A stretch of 64,000 nucleotides of DNA from Bacteroides sp. 43_108 (GCA_001915545.1 MNQS01000001.1:53024-117023); one strand, 5' to 3'. Positions 15,854 through 24,834 are shown, counted from the stretch's first letter. Notes: generated from the letters alone by a model not told the origin. Made by a program: numbers and translations.

Positions 15854-17320
15854 TCATGCATGTTGCTTGACATTGCGTTCCGCATCCATTCTCAAGAATA
15901 TAAATAGAAGTATGGTGAATCCCCAAAGGGAAGAACCTCCATAACTGAAGAACGGCAACGGTATACCTATAACAGGAGTCAATCCCAGGACCATACCTAC
16001 ATTTATGAAAAGATGGAAAAGGAATATACACATTACAGAATATCCATACACTCGTCCCATCTTGTCGGGCTGGCGCTCAGCAAGGACCAACAATCTAAGA
16101 AGGAAGAACAGATAAACCAACAATACACCTGAAGAACCGACAAAACCTTCTTCCTCTCCTACCGTACAGAAAATGAAGTCTGTATCCTGCTCTGGAACAT
16201 ATTTTAGTTTAGTCTGCGTTCCATTAAGGAATCCTTTACCCCACAATCCTCCTGAACCGATTGCAATCTTTGCCTGATTCACGTTATAACCTGCTCCAGA
16301 CAAATCATCATCCAAACCAAGAAGAACCTTTATACGCGATTCCTGATGCGGTTGCAGTACATTGTCGAACACGTAGTCGCATGTATAATAGAATACGGTA
16401 GAAACAGTGGCAAACAAAGCTATGTAAAGATAACGGAGAACACGGTTGTAAAGCACCAATCCCAGAAGAGCAATGATGCATATTATATTTACACCCAACT
16501 GTACATAACAAATGTTGAAAGGGATAACATAGGCCGAAAACAGCAGACATGCAACTGTAACACCCAATCCGAAATAAAGCATGATCTTAACGACTTTGGC
16601 ATCTTTACAGAAAACATAAGTCATACCCACTGTAAAGAGAAAAGCCATCAGGAGAACCGAAAATTCACCTATAGATACAGGCATTTCTGAAATGAATTCA
16701 TCGCTGTAACGAACTCCGACAACGAAATACACAACCATAGCAAACGCCGTGAACAAGAATGCGCCGGTCATGCCTTCGCGATAGAGCACAAGGAAAAAAG
16801 CCAGATAAACAAGCGCAGACCCTGTCTCCTTTTGAGCTACAATCATTGCCATAGGGAATACAATAAGTCCGATGCACTTCAGGAAGTCTTTCAGATTATG
16901 AATGCTGAATCCATAACGATTCATAAAACGTCCCAAAGCAAGCGCCACAGAGAACTTTGCAAATTCAGCAGGCTGCAGTTTCACAGGACCAAGAGGGATC
17001 CAAGAACGCGATCCCTTCGTGTCAGGAGCTATAAATATCGTTACAAGCAACAAAAGCATAAGAATGATATAAATGTAGTACGAAGCAGTATCATAGAAAC
17101 GCTTCTCTACAAGCAGAATTATTCCGCCAAGTCCGATTGAGCAGACCATCCATACAAGCTGCTTGCCAGAACGGCAGTCCCAACTCAAAATATCCGGATT
17201 AGAATAGTCATAGCTTGCGCCACATACGCTGATCCATCCCCAGAGTATGAGAATGAGATACAACCCTATTGTCATCCAATCCAACGACTTCAATATGCTT
17301 TTATTTCCTTCGGATTCCAT
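15854..17320 (-). CDS. rodA: rod-shape protein RodA (SEDS glycosyltransferase)
   Basis: 488 residues with about ten membrane segments. SEDS hallmarks: GSRSWIPLGPVKLQPAEFAKF near the middle and the C-terminal FTILLFIFLR. It polymerises lipid II into glycan strands along the side wall together with PBP2, encoded just upstream. Longer than E. coli RodA (370), with extra membrane segments in the middle as in other Bacteroidota. Last gene of the minus-strand cell-shape operon. Confidence 0.95.
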   Translation of the reverse strand: MESEGNKSILKSLDWMTIGLYLILILWGWISVCGASYDYSNPDILSWDCRSGKQLVWMVCSIGLGGIILLVEKRFYDTASYYIYIILMLLLLVTIFIAPDTKGSRSWIPLGPVKLQPAEFAKFSVALALGRFMNRYGFSIHNLKDFLKCIGLIVFPMAMIVAQKETGSALVYLAFFLVLYREGMTGAFLFTAFAMVVYFVVGVRYSDEFISEMPVSIGEFSVLLMAFLFTVGMTYVFCKDAKVVKIMLYFGLGVTVACLLFSAYVIPFNICYVQLGVNIICIIALLGLVLYNRVLRYLYIALFATVSTVFYYTCDYVFDNVLQPHQESRIKVLLGLDDDLSGAGYNVNQAKIAIGSGGLWGKGFLNGTQTKLKYVPEQDTDFIFCTVGEEEGFVGSSGVLLVYLFFLLRLLVLAERQPDKMGRVYGYSVMCIFLFHLFINVGMVLGLTPVIGIPLPFFSYGGSSLWGFTILLFIFLRMDAERNVKQHA

Positions 17321-17368
17321 GTTTCAAAATATCTGATTTGGCGTTATCAGCAAACATTAAAAACAACA

Positions 17369-19222
17369 TCACTTTCCATCATACAGATACGGGTAATTGA
17401 TAGACCTGTTCTGCATAGCTTCTGCCTTTTTCTGGCTCTCAGGTGACAATTCTCCACGTATATACTGCTCCATCATAAGGGCCCCTATAGGAACTCCGTA
17501 ATCGGCTCCCCATCCACCGTTTTCAACATAAACAGCAATAGCAATCTTAGGATTGTTCATAGGCGCAAACCCCATGAAAGCAGAGTGGTCATGTCCGGCA
17601 TTTTGTGCTGTACCCGTTTTTCCGCACACCTCATACCACGGATTATTTGCCTTGTGGCAAGTACCTCGTTCCACCGCACTGCGCATGCCGGCAACTATAT
17701 ATTCGTAGTACTTCGGATCGACCATAGTATGATGCTTTACCTTAAGGCTGTCTGCAATGTCATCGCCCTCTATTCCCTTCACGACATGTGGGGTAATATA
17801 ATAACCTCGGTTGGCAATAGTGGCACCAAGATTGGCAATCTGCAGAGGAGTGAGCGTTACCTCACCCTGTCCTATCGATATACTTATCACAGTCAGTCCA
17901 GACCAACTTCCGCGATAGTGCTTATCGTAATAAGGAGCATTAGGAATCAATCCTCTCACCTCTCCGGGCAAGTCAATTCCCAGCTTATATCCGAATCCCA
18001 TGGAAACCATATAATCCTTCCACTTGGTCATAGCATCCTGGACAGAGGCGTATTTCTGCCTGTTGCTGAACATATTGTACAGTCCCCAGCAGAAGTATCC
18101 GTTACAAGAGGTTGAAATGGCCGGAACCAACGGCAACGGACTGGCATGACCATGGCATCCAACCTTCAAACGTCCGAACCGGAAGCCGTGGTAGCAAGGA
18201 TACATTGTATTCGGAGTAATAATACCTTCCTGCAGGAAAGTAAGTGCCTGAGATGTCTTAAACGTAGAACCTGGAGGATAAACACCCATTATGGCTCTGT
18301 TGAGCAAAGGTTTGCGCTTATCCTTCATCATTTCGTTATGCTTCTTTCCTCTCAACTTGCCTTCCGTCAAACGCGGATCATAAGTTGGTGACGAAACCAT
18401 GCAGAGCACTTCGCCCGTAGAAGGTTCTATGGCTACGATGCTTCCGAGCTTGCCCTCCATCAGTCTTTCACCAAGACGCTGCAGATCAATATCAATGCTC
18501 AATGTTATGTTTTGCCCAGGTTTAGGCTTGACATCATTTATTCCGTTCTTGTAGCGTCCCTGAATTCTTCCACGAGAGTCGCGCAGCAAAACCTCGACGC
18601 CCTTCTCGCCGCGCAGATATTTCTCATAAGAACGTTCCACACCTTGCTTGCCGATATAGTCGCCGCTTTCATAATAATCATCCTCATCTATATCACGCTG
18701 CGACACTTCGCCGACATCTCCAAGCACATGTGCCAGATACGGGTAATTGTACTGCCTCATTGAACGTTTGCGCACATAAAAACCATGAAACCTGAAAAGT
18801 TTCTCATGGAAAACAGAAAACAATTCCGTTGAAACCTTATCCATGAACAACTGAGGAGTATACGAAGAATAGCCAGGATTACGCCTGCGGTCCCTCATAT
18901 TTTCCATACGCATCTCAAAATCCTCACGTGTGATATTCAGCGTACGGCAGAAATCGGCAGTATCGAGATCCTTTATTTCGCGCGTAATCACCATGATGTC
19001 GTACGCAGGCTGATTGTAGACCAGCAACGCACCGTTGCGGTCGTATATGGAACCTCTTGAAGGATATATGACCTTATTCATGAAAGCATTGTTGTCAGCA
19101 CTGGCTTTATAGTCATTGTCCATAAGCTGCAGAAAAGCAAGCCTGGCAATATATATCAGCACAATTGCAACAGCAATACCTCCAAGAACAAATCTTCTGT
19201 TGTCCAATATATGATCGTTCAT
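17369..19222 (-). CDS. mrdA: penicillin-binding protein 2
   Basis: 617 residues. One N-terminal membrane helix (about 11-32), a pedestal domain starting at SRGSIYDRNG, then the transpeptidase domain with S319-T-F-K322 (PPGSTFK), STSCNG as the SxN motif, and K535-T-G (CGKTGTAQN). It cross-links side-wall peptidoglycan with RodA. Its start overlaps the mreD stop by 4 nt (ATGA) and rodA follows after 48 nt. Confidence 0.96.
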   Translation of the reverse strand: MNDHILDNRRFVLGGIAVAIVLIYIARLAFLQLMDNDYKASADNNAFMNKVIYPSRGSIYDRNGALLVYNQPAYDIMVITREIKDLDTADFCRTLNITREDFEMRMENMRDRRRNPGYSSYTPQLFMDKVSTELFSVFHEKLFRFHGFYVRKRSMRQYNYPYLAHVLGDVGEVSQRDIDEDDYYESGDYIGKQGVERSYEKYLRGEKGVEVLLRDSRGRIQGRYKNGINDVKPKPGQNITLSIDIDLQRLGERLMEGKLGSIVAIEPSTGEVLCMVSSPTYDPRLTEGKLRGKKHNEMMKDKRKPLLNRAIMGVYPPGSTFKTSQALTFLQEGIITPNTMYPCYHGFRFGRLKVGCHGHASPLPLVPAISTSCNGYFCWGLYNMFSNRQKYASVQDAMTKWKDYMVSMGFGYKLGIDLPGEVRGLIPNAPYYDKHYRGSWSGLTVISISIGQGEVTLTPLQIANLGATIANRGYYITPHVVKGIEGDDIADSLKVKHHTMVDPKYYEYIVAGMRSAVERGTCHKANNPWYEVCGKTGTAQNAGHDHSAFMGFAPMNNPKIAIAVYVENGGWGADYGVPIGALMMEQYIRGELSPESQKKAEAMQNRSINYPYLYDGK

Positions 19223-19746
19223 CTGTTCAAAATACCCCTCTGATTTGATGTAATCGATTCACAAATAAAGACTATGGCAGTAGAAAGTACTGTTCCGCCA
19301 AATATAGCCATCAGCGCCATTCGCCAATCCGACACACTGAAGGCTTCCAGAATATAGAATGCGGCATGCAGTACCAGCATAGAAGAAAACAGATATGTGG
19401 CATACAACCATATCCCCATGGTATGCATGCCGGGCTCAAAGTCGTCTGCCGCATCGCGCGGAGTAAATATGCCCAGAAGCGACGGCTGTACAAACGCAAG
19501 AAGCGTACAGCTTGCAGCTCCCATACCCAATGTATTTGAAAACATGTCGAACAGCAGCCCCACAAAAAAGCCCACAAGCATTACGCCAATCCTTGAGGCT
19601 CCTCTCCGAGTATAGATTATCATGTAACCTATCAACAGAGGAGTTATGCAGTCAAACAGATGTATGTTGTTAAGCAGCAGAACCTGTATAGCCAATATAA
19701 CAGCCATGACAGCCAACCGCCTCAAAAAAGCAAAATCCATAATCAT
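19219..19746 (-). CDS. mreD: rod-shape protein MreD
   Basis: 175 residues, a small membrane protein with about five hydrophobic segments; it has the family pattern of charged loops (TRRGASRIGVMLVGFFVGLLFDM). It belongs to the elongasome with MreC, PBP2 and RodA. It overlaps mreC and mrdA by 4 nt on either side, which points to translational coupling. Confidence 0.88.
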   Translation of the reverse strand: MIMDFAFLRRLAVMAVILAIQVLLLNNIHLFDCITPLLIGYMIIYTRRGASRIGVMLVGFFVGLLFDMFSNTLGMGAASCTLLAFVQPSLLGIFTPRDAADDFEPGMHTMGIWLYATYLFSSMLVLHAAFYILEAFSVSDWRMALMAIFGGTVLSTAIVFICESITSNQRGILNR

Positions 19747-20588
19747 TCATTTATAGCCAATGAGTCGGCCTTGTGTTCAAGCGCCTCTCTCTCTGGATTT
19801 CTGTAATTCGTAATTACACTGACATTCTGCAAAGTAGAAAAGTCTGTGAACAACTTTATTCTAAGCCTATAGGCCTGTCCATCAGATGCATCCTGGACAT
19901 TGAGTACCTGTCCGATAGGTATACCTACAGGAAATACTGCAGAATATCCGCTTGTCTCTACTATTTCCCCACGTTTAACGCCGGCATGACGAGGAACATC
20001 TGTAACATAGGCTATATTGACAGCACCGCGCTCCCACGACAAAGAACCGAAATAACGTGTATTCTTGACCCTGCAGCTCACACTGGACTTGACGTTAAGC
20101 AAGGGTACCACTATCGAGTAGTGATCGGAAGACATATAAACAATTCCGACAACTCCGCTCGAACACACTACTCCCATCTCAGGGCCAACGCCGTCAGCAC
20201 GTCCCTTGTCGATTGTCATGAGATTATTATTCTTATGCAGAGTCGCACCGACAACCTTGGCATCGACATACTTAAGCCCTGTTCCGGCCGAATGCATTCT
20301 GGTTGTGTCTGCCGACAGCGAATCAAGCTGTGCCTCGAGCCTTGCCACACGGTCGCGAAGCCTGACATTATCTCTGTTAAGACCTTCATTGACAGTCTGC
20401 AGGTCAAGATATGAGGCAATATCGCTGGAAAGCTTCATGATGCTTCCAACGACATAATTGGCGGAAGTGAAATACACACTTCCCTGATAATTATTGAATC
20501 TGAAGAGCATAACAAGGCTGAATGCTTCCAAAATCAAGAAAACAAACCAATGGCTTCGCCTTATTATGAAATCAAGCAGATTACGCAT
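19743..20588 (-). CDS. mreC: rod-shape protein MreC
   Basis: 281 residues: short N-terminal cytoplasmic part, one membrane helix (about 15-30), a coiled coil (about 70-95) and the beta-rich periplasmic domain, with VGATLHKNNNLMTIDKGRADGVGPEMGVV, the classic MreC pattern, and a second barrel ending near RIKLFTDFSTLQNVSVI. It links cytoplasmic MreB to the wall synthases. A 111-nt gap with a strong hairpin separates it from mreB. Confidence 0.93.
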   Translation of the reverse strand: MRNLLDFIIRRSHWFVFLILEAFSLVMLFRFNNYQGSVYFTSANYVVGSIMKLSSDIASYLDLQTVNEGLNRDNVRLRDRVARLEAQLDSLSADTTRMHSAGTGLKYVDAKVVGATLHKNNNLMTIDKGRADGVGPEMGVVCSSGVVGIVYMSSDHYSIVVPLLNVKSSVSCRVKNTRYFGSLSWERGAVNIAYVTDVPRHAGVKRGEIVETSGYSAVFPVGIPIGQVLNVQDASDGQAYRLRIKLFTDFSTLQNVSVITNYRNPEREALEHKADSLAINE

Positions 20589-20623
20589 AGACGTTTATAA
20601 AAAGAACTATCCCTAATTGCACA

Positions 20624-20661
20624 TTCAGCATGGCCGTATCACTGCTGTCGGCCATGCTGAA
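20624..20661 (-). other. 13-bp stem-loop between mreB and mreC
   Basis: Arms TTCAGCATGGCCG / CGGCCATGCTGAA are perfect with a 12-nt loop, in the 111-nt mreB-mreC gap. No T-tract follows in the direction of transcription, so it is more likely a processing or stability element than a full terminator. It could let mreB be expressed above mreCD. Confidence 0.5.
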
Positions 20662-20699
20662 CATTTATAACTATCTATCAATATACAATCCATACACCA

Positions 20700-21722
20700 T
20701 CATCTCATCAGGAATGAGAAGTTGTGCACGTTCTTAAGAGCAATTCCAGTACCTTTGGCCACACTGTGCAGAGGATCCTCGGCAATATGGAACGGAATCT
20801 TAATCTTGTCGGTCAATCTCTTGTCGAGACCGCGAAGGAGAGCACCTCCACCAGTCAACCATATTCCGTTCTTCACAATATCTGCATAAAGTTCAGGAGG
20901 AGTATTCTCCAAAGCACTAAGTACAGCAGTTTCAATCTTGGCAACAGACTTGTCGATGCAATGAGCTATTTCCTGATAGCATACAGGAATCTCCATAGGC
21001 AAGGCTGTTATACGATTTGGTCCATGAACGACATAATCTTCAGGAGCATCTTCAGCGAGATCTGTAAGAGCCGAACCTACATTGATCTTGATACGCTCGG
21101 CCATACGTTCACTTATCTTGACATTGTGCTGACGGCTCATATATTCCTGTATATCGGCCGTAAGGTCATCGCCTGCAACGCGGATGGAGTTGTTGGAAAC
21201 GATTCCTCCCAAAGAAATCACAGCGATTTCAGTAGATCCGCCACCTATATCAACAACCATGCAGCCCTCAGGAGCCTCAACATCGAGACCTATACCTATT
21301 GCAGCGGCCATTGGCTCGAAAATCAGATATACATCACGTCCTCCGGAATGCTCGGCAGAGTCTCTTACGGCACGCAGTTCAACTTCTGTAGAACCAGAAG
21401 GCACACCGATTACCATGCGGAGAGACGGAGAGAACAAGTGATGTCCTGAATGAACCATCTTAATCAATCCGCGCATCATCTGCTCGCATGCAAAGAAATC
21501 CGCGATCACCCCATCGCGAAGCGGCCTGCAGGTGCGTATGTTCTCATGAGTCTTCTCATACATCATCTTGGCCTTCTCGCCAACAGCAATCATTTTGTTT
21601 GTATGACGGTCAATAGCCACAACCGATGGCTCGTCAACGACAATCTTGCCGTTGCAAGTGATGATTGTGTTGGCCGTCCCAAGATCCATTGCTATATCTT
21701 GTGTCAACGAAAAAAATCCCAT
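20700..21722 (-). CDS. mreB: rod-shape actin homologue MreB
   Basis: 340 residues. Actin-fold nucleotide motifs: phosphate 1 DLGTANTIITCNG, phosphate 2 VVDIGGGSTEIAVISLGG, adenosine WLTGGGALLRGLD. It polymerises under the inner membrane and directs side-wall growth. It lies 132 nt downstream of the purH-like gene, with only a weak hairpin between them, and heads mreBCD-mrdA-rodA. Confidence 0.97.
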   Translation of the reverse strand: MGFFSLTQDIAMDLGTANTIITCNGKIVVDEPSVVAIDRHTNKMIAVGEKAKMMYEKTHENIRTCRPLRDGVIADFFACEQMMRGLIKMVHSGHHLFSPSLRMVIGVPSGSTEVELRAVRDSAEHSGGRDVYLIFEPMAAAIGIGLDVEAPEGCMVVDIGGGSTEIAVISLGGIVSNNSIRVAGDDLTADIQEYMSRQHNVKISERMAERIKINVGSALTDLAEDAPEDYVVHGPNRITALPMEIPVCYQEIAHCIDKSVAKIETAVLSALENTPPELYADIVKNGIWLTGGGALLRGLDKRLTDKIKIPFHIAEDPLHSVAKGTGIALKNVHNFSFLMR

Positions 21723-21854
21723 CTTAAAAACTTTTATTCAAATACTATTCTTTTTACCATTTAATGAAAATACAACGGCGGAATCAAGAACAAAGTCCTT
21801 GTTTCACCATCAAATACAAGGATTCTTCTGTCTGCATGCTTCGCCGGCCAAGAT

Positions 21855-22457
21855 TCAGTCTACGCTCTTCTCGAAATATGAACGGATTGCGCTGTCGTAA
21901 TGAGAACTTACAGCAAATGCCTGCCTTGCAAACCAGCGGCGCTGTTCCTTAGTTGTCTCTGCACCCTGATTCTTTACGATATTGAGAAGTCTGGCATATT
22001 CAGCCTTGCTAGGAACGATTACTACATCATTGAAATTCTTAGCACCGGCTCTGATAAGAGAAATTCCGCCTATATCGATTTTCTCGATGATTGCAGCCTC
22101 GTCATTGGTATTTGCAACAGTCTCTTCGAATGGATAGAGATCTACAATGACAAGATCTATCTCAGGAATTTCATATTTCTTCATTTCCTCGATATCGCTT
22201 TCAAGTCCGCGACGTCCGAGTATTCCTCCGAACACCTTTGGGTGAAGTGTCTTCACACGACCTCCAAGAATTGAAGGATAAGTTGTAACATCTTCAACCT
22301 TGCCGCACTCGTAGCCCAGACTCTCAATGAACTTCTGAGTACCTCCTGTTGAAAGGAATTTTACACCGTTCTTGTTCAGTTCTGCCAGCAATTCATCCAA
22401 ACCGTCCTTGTGGTAGACAGAGATCAGAGCTGTTTTGATTTTTTTTGTTTCAGCCAT
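21855..22457 (-). CDS. purH: IMP cyclohydrolase domain of PurH, transformylase domain absent
   Basis: 200 residues covering only the N-terminal IMP cyclohydrolase (MGS-like) domain of PurH: TALISVYHKDGL, FLSTGGTQKFI, GGRVKTLHPKVFGG with K69, DLVIVDLYPFE, IDIGGISLIRAGAKN. The residues I know as active-site ones in this domain look intact. It stops right after the domain at SHYDSAIRSYFEKSVD, where bifunctional PurH (about 510-530 residues) goes on into the AICAR transformylase domain. Only 132 nt separate the stop from mreB, so no broken remainder is present. Either this is a functional stand-alone cyclohydrolase with the transformylase encoded elsewhere, or a truncation. Confidence 0.85.
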   Translation of the reverse strand: MAETKKIKTALISVYHKDGLDELLAELNKNGVKFLSTGGTQKFIESLGYECGKVEDVTTYPSILGGRVKTLHPKVFGGILGRRGLESDIEEMKKYEIPEIDLVIVDLYPFEETVANTNDEAAIIEKIDIGGISLIRAGAKNFNDVVIVPSKAEYARLLNIVKNQGAETTKEQRRWFARQAFAVSSHYDSAIRSYFEKSVD

Positions 22458-22497
22458 AATTTCACACGTTATTATTGATCTAAATACTTTTGACGTG

Positions 22498-22505
22498 CAA
22501 AGTTA
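22498..22505 (-). promoter_or_regulatory. purH-mre operon promoter, -7 element
   Basis: TAACTTTG on the minus strand, followed by G/C as usual, about 40 nt before the purH ATG. No TTTG at the right distance. Confidence 0.55.
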
Positions 22506-22630
22506 CGAAATTAGCACGATACCTCTTTTATCTGCGCATACTTTTTTGCAATAAGATACAAAAAATCGGGGCCACGAGCCACATTATGCACCGACAGACT
22601 TGCAGAAAATCAAAATTATGTTTCTAAAGT

Positions 22631-22662
22631 ATTGTGTATCTGACAAAAAAGATGTTACTTTG
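22631..22662 (+). promoter_or_regulatory. rplS promoter
   Basis: ATTG (22631-22634), a 20-nt gap and TTACTTTG (22655-22662). The transcript should begin near 22668, just before the leader hairpin. Confidence 0.65.
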
Positions 22663-22671
22663 CACCGCTTT

Positions 22672-22715
22672 AGCGAAGCCGCTGTCCAGGAAGTGTAACT
22701 GGAGAATGCTTCGTT
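22672..22715 (+). promoter_or_regulatory. candidate ribosomal-protein leader hairpin of rplS
   Basis: Nested stems: AGCGAAGC (22672-22679) with GCTTCGTT (22708-22715), and inside it TCCAG (22685-22689) with CTGGA (22699-22703) around a 9-nt loop. It starts almost at the expected transcript start and precedes the rplS ATG by 33 nt. It may be an L19-responsive leader; such leaders for L19 have been proposed in other phyla. Confidence 0.5.
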
Positions 22716-22748
22716 GGAACCAAAAAACAATTTAAATTAAAAAACAAA

Positions 22749-23111
22749 ATGGATTTAATTAAAGTTGCTGAAGAAGCCTTTGCTACAGGCAAAGAGTTCC
22801 CAAAATTCAAGGCCGGTGACACAATCACAGTTGCTTACAAGATCATCGAAGGTTCTAAGGAACGTATCCAGATGTATCGTGGAGTTGTGATCAAGATCAG
22901 CGGTGAAGGTACAAAGAAGCGTTTCACAGTACGCAAGATGTCTGGAACAGTAGGTGTAGAGCGTATCTTCCCTATCGAATCACCAAACATCGACAGCATC
23001 ACTGTAAACAAGATCGGTAAGGTTCGCCGCGCCAAGCTTTACTACCTCCGCAAACTCACTGGTAAGAAAGCTCGTATTAAGGAAAAGATTGCTACTGGAG
23101 CTGCCAATTAA
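22749..23111 (+). CDS. rplS: 50S ribosomal protein L19
   Basis: 120 residues. Family motifs: [50 protein letters not shown] and [19 protein letters not shown] single-gene transcript: its own promoter and structured leader upstream, and a strong terminator 36 nt downstream. Confidence 0.98.
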   Translation: MDLIKVAEEAFATGKEFPKFKAGDTITVAYKIIEGSKERIQMYRGVVIKISGEGTKKRFTVRKMSGTVGVERIFPIESPNIDSITVNKIGKVRRAKLYYLRKLTGKKARIKEKIATGAAN

Positions 23112-23146
23112 GCAAGATCTGTTAATCCGAGATAAAACAGCACAAC

Positions 23147-23186
23147 ACGCCGTTCTGAAATTCTCAGAGCGGCGTTTTTTTCTTTT
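23147..23186 (+). terminator. rplS terminator
   Basis: ACGCCG-T-TCTGA / TCAGA-G-CGGCGT stem with a 5-nt loop and a run of T's (TTTTTTTCTTTT). Confidence 0.9.
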
Positions 23187-23275
23187 CGGTGCACATGTTT
23201 TTCATATTGTACACACAAGTATTTCCACTATTCAATTTACAACAATCCAACAACCTCAAATAAAATTCAAAAGTT

Positions 23276-23452
23276 ATGGAACTTCCAGAAGACCCAATGA
23301 TGCTCTTCAGCTTCATGAACATGAAACTGCGTGATGCCTACAATTCACTCGACGAATTCTGCTCAGACACTGGAGTGAGCAAAGATTTCATCGTATCAAA
23401 GCTGAAAGATGCAGGATTCGAATACAACGCGGAGATGAACAAGTTCTGGTGA
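23276..23452 (+). CDS. DUF4250 family small protein
   Basis: A 58-residue gene starting with MELPEDPMMLFSFMN and ending EMNKFW. It resembles the DUF4250 family (about 55-60 residues, conserved MLLS-NMKLRD-Y-SLD-C-D- pattern with a central helix-turn-helix-like SKDFIVSKLKDAGFEY). Function unknown; the compact all-helical shape could be DNA or protein binding. It lies alone between the rplS terminator and the repeat array at 23478. Confidence 0.75.
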   Translation: MELPEDPMMLFSFMNMKLRDAYNSLDEFCSDTGVSKDFIVSKLKDAGFEYNAEMNKFW

Positions 23453-23477
23453 AAAGCAGCACAAAGTAACAAAACGC

Positions 23478-23529
23478 GAGGGCTCGCAGTAAAAATTACA
23501 AGCGCTCGCAACATTAACCGCAAGGGCTC
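23478..23529. repeat. 22-bp-period GAGCGCTC-core array, locus B
   Basis: Cores GAGGGCTC (23478), AAGCGCTC (23500) and AAGGGCTC (23522), exactly 22 bp apart, with spacers of the GCAgTAAAAATTAC type. It starts 25 nt after the DUF4250 stop and ends just before a bidirectional terminator. Confidence 0.75.
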
Positions 23530-23533
23530 AGAA

Positions 23534-23568
23534 AAAGAGGCACGGACTTCCGTGCCTCTTTAATTTTA
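23534..23568. terminator. bidirectional terminator between DUF4250 and the M20 hydrolase
   Basis: Perfect 12-bp stem AAAGAGGCACGG / CCGTGCCTCTTT, loop ACTT, T-rich on the plus side and a short A-run before it on the minus side. It sits between convergent genes. Confidence 0.8.
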
Positions 23569-23618
23569 TTATATAGTCATAAATCTAATAATAGAACAGA
23601 CCGCAGTCAAGCAAGAAC

Positions 23619-24686
23619 TCAGCCTTGCAGATCCAATCCATCAAGCAGACGCACATAAAGATTTATGGCACCGGCGATTTCATCGACACAAATAAATTCA
23701 TCTGCTGTATGTGAACGGCTGGATGAACCTGGACCTATTTTGACAGAAGGGAAATTCATCAGCGCCTGATCGGACAATGTCGGTGAGCCGAACGGTTCCA
23801 GTCCCATTTCTACAGCCTTTCGTACAATCGGATGGTCAGGCGATACGGAAGAAGAATTCAGTCTGAACGAACGTGCTTTGACCTCAGACTTCACATTTCT
23901 TACGATTTCATCGAATATTTCGTGATTGGTGTAACATTCGTTGGTACGTACATCCACGGTGAAAACGCATTTATCAGGTATGACGTTGTGCTGTGTACCT
24001 GCATTGATTACAGTAACAGTCGTTTTCACTGGTCCGAGAAGCGGAGACACTTTAGGGAATTTAAAATCCTTGAACCAACATATATCATCGAGAGCTTTAT
24101 ATATGGCATTCTCTCCCTCATTGCGAGCCGCATGTCCGGCCTTGCCATGTGAAGTAACATCAAGCACCATCAATCCTTTTTCCGCAATAGCAGGATTCAT
24201 GCCGGTAGGTTCGCCAACAACACCAAGTGTTATTCGCGGCAGAAGCGGAAGCACACTCTCGATGCCGTCGCGACCGGAAACTTCCTCCTCACACGAAGCT
24301 AGAAAAATAAGGTTGTAAGGCTGATTTCTTTCGGTCAATACGGTGAAAGCCTCAAAAAGAGAAACTACACTTGCACCGGCATCGTTGCTGCCCAATCCGT
24401 ATATACGTCCGTCCGATTCCATCGGTACAAACGGATCGTAAGTCCACCCGTCAACTGGTTTTACCGTATCTATATGCGAATTCATCAGCAGATTGGGCTT
24501 CGACTCATCGAATCCATCACATATACACCAAACGTTATTTCCCTTGCGATGCGGTTCATATCCCTTATTACGGATGAACTCGCAAACGACATCGGCTGCT
24601 TCAGCCTCGTTCCTGCTTGTTGATGGTACAGAAATAAGGCGCTTTAGAAAACATACGGCCTCGGCCGTCAAACAATCGTAATCCAT
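23619..24686 (-). CDS. M20 metallohydrolase, ArgE-like N-succinyl(acetyl)ornithine/citrulline deacylase
   Basis: 355 residues from the ATG at 24686 (MDYDCLTAEAV); the frame is open to 24731, but that 15-residue extension looks unlikely. Zinc motifs of M20 peptidases: NSHIDTVKP, GLGSNDAGASVVS, SCEEEVSG, VGEPTGMNPA, and the C-terminal SRSHTADEF His. It is strongly reminiscent of the B. thetaiotaomicron enzyme placed in arginine synthesis (removal of the succinyl group from N-succinylcitrulline). It lies away from the arginine operon with its own -7 element. A general M20 peptidase such as a DapE relative is the alternative. Confidence 0.8.
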   Translation of the reverse strand: MDYDCLTAEAVCFLKRLISVPSTSRNEAEAADVVCEFIRNKGYEPHRKGNNVWCICDGFDESKPNLLMNSHIDTVKPVDGWTYDPFVPMESDGRIYGLGSNDAGASVVSLFEAFTVLTERNQPYNLIFLASCEEEVSGRDGIESVLPLLPRITLGVVGEPTGMNPAIAEKGLMVLDVTSHGKAGHAARNEGENAIYKALDDICWFKDFKFPKVSPLLGPVKTTVTVINAGTQHNVIPDKCVFTVDVRTNECYTNHEIFDEIVRNVKSEVKARSFRLNSSSVSPDHPIVRKAVEMGLEPFGSPTLSDQALMNFPSVKIGPGSSSRSHTADEFICVDEIAGAINLYVRLLDGLDLQG

Positions 24687-24707
24687 AAATTTTAAAACTT
24701 GTTCATG

Positions 24708-24715
24708 CAAAAATA
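24708..24715 (-). promoter_or_regulatory. -7 element of the M20 hydrolase gene
   Basis: TATTTTTG on the minus strand, about 20 nt before the chosen ATG at 24686, which also supports that start over 24731. Confidence 0.5.
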
Positions 24716-24834
24716 AAGCATTTGGAACCATTAATGCAACAACACGGCCTATAAGGAGAAATAAAAAACAGTAATTGCACTAAGATACAGAGGCGTACGG
24801 CCCTATTGATGCTGTTTTTTTGAAAATAACTTGC

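Noticed and set aside
23478..23529. CRISPR array
   Set aside because: Units are degenerate 8-bp cores with 14-nt related spacers; true CRISPRs have 23-47-nt near-identical repeats and unique spacers, and no cas gene is present.
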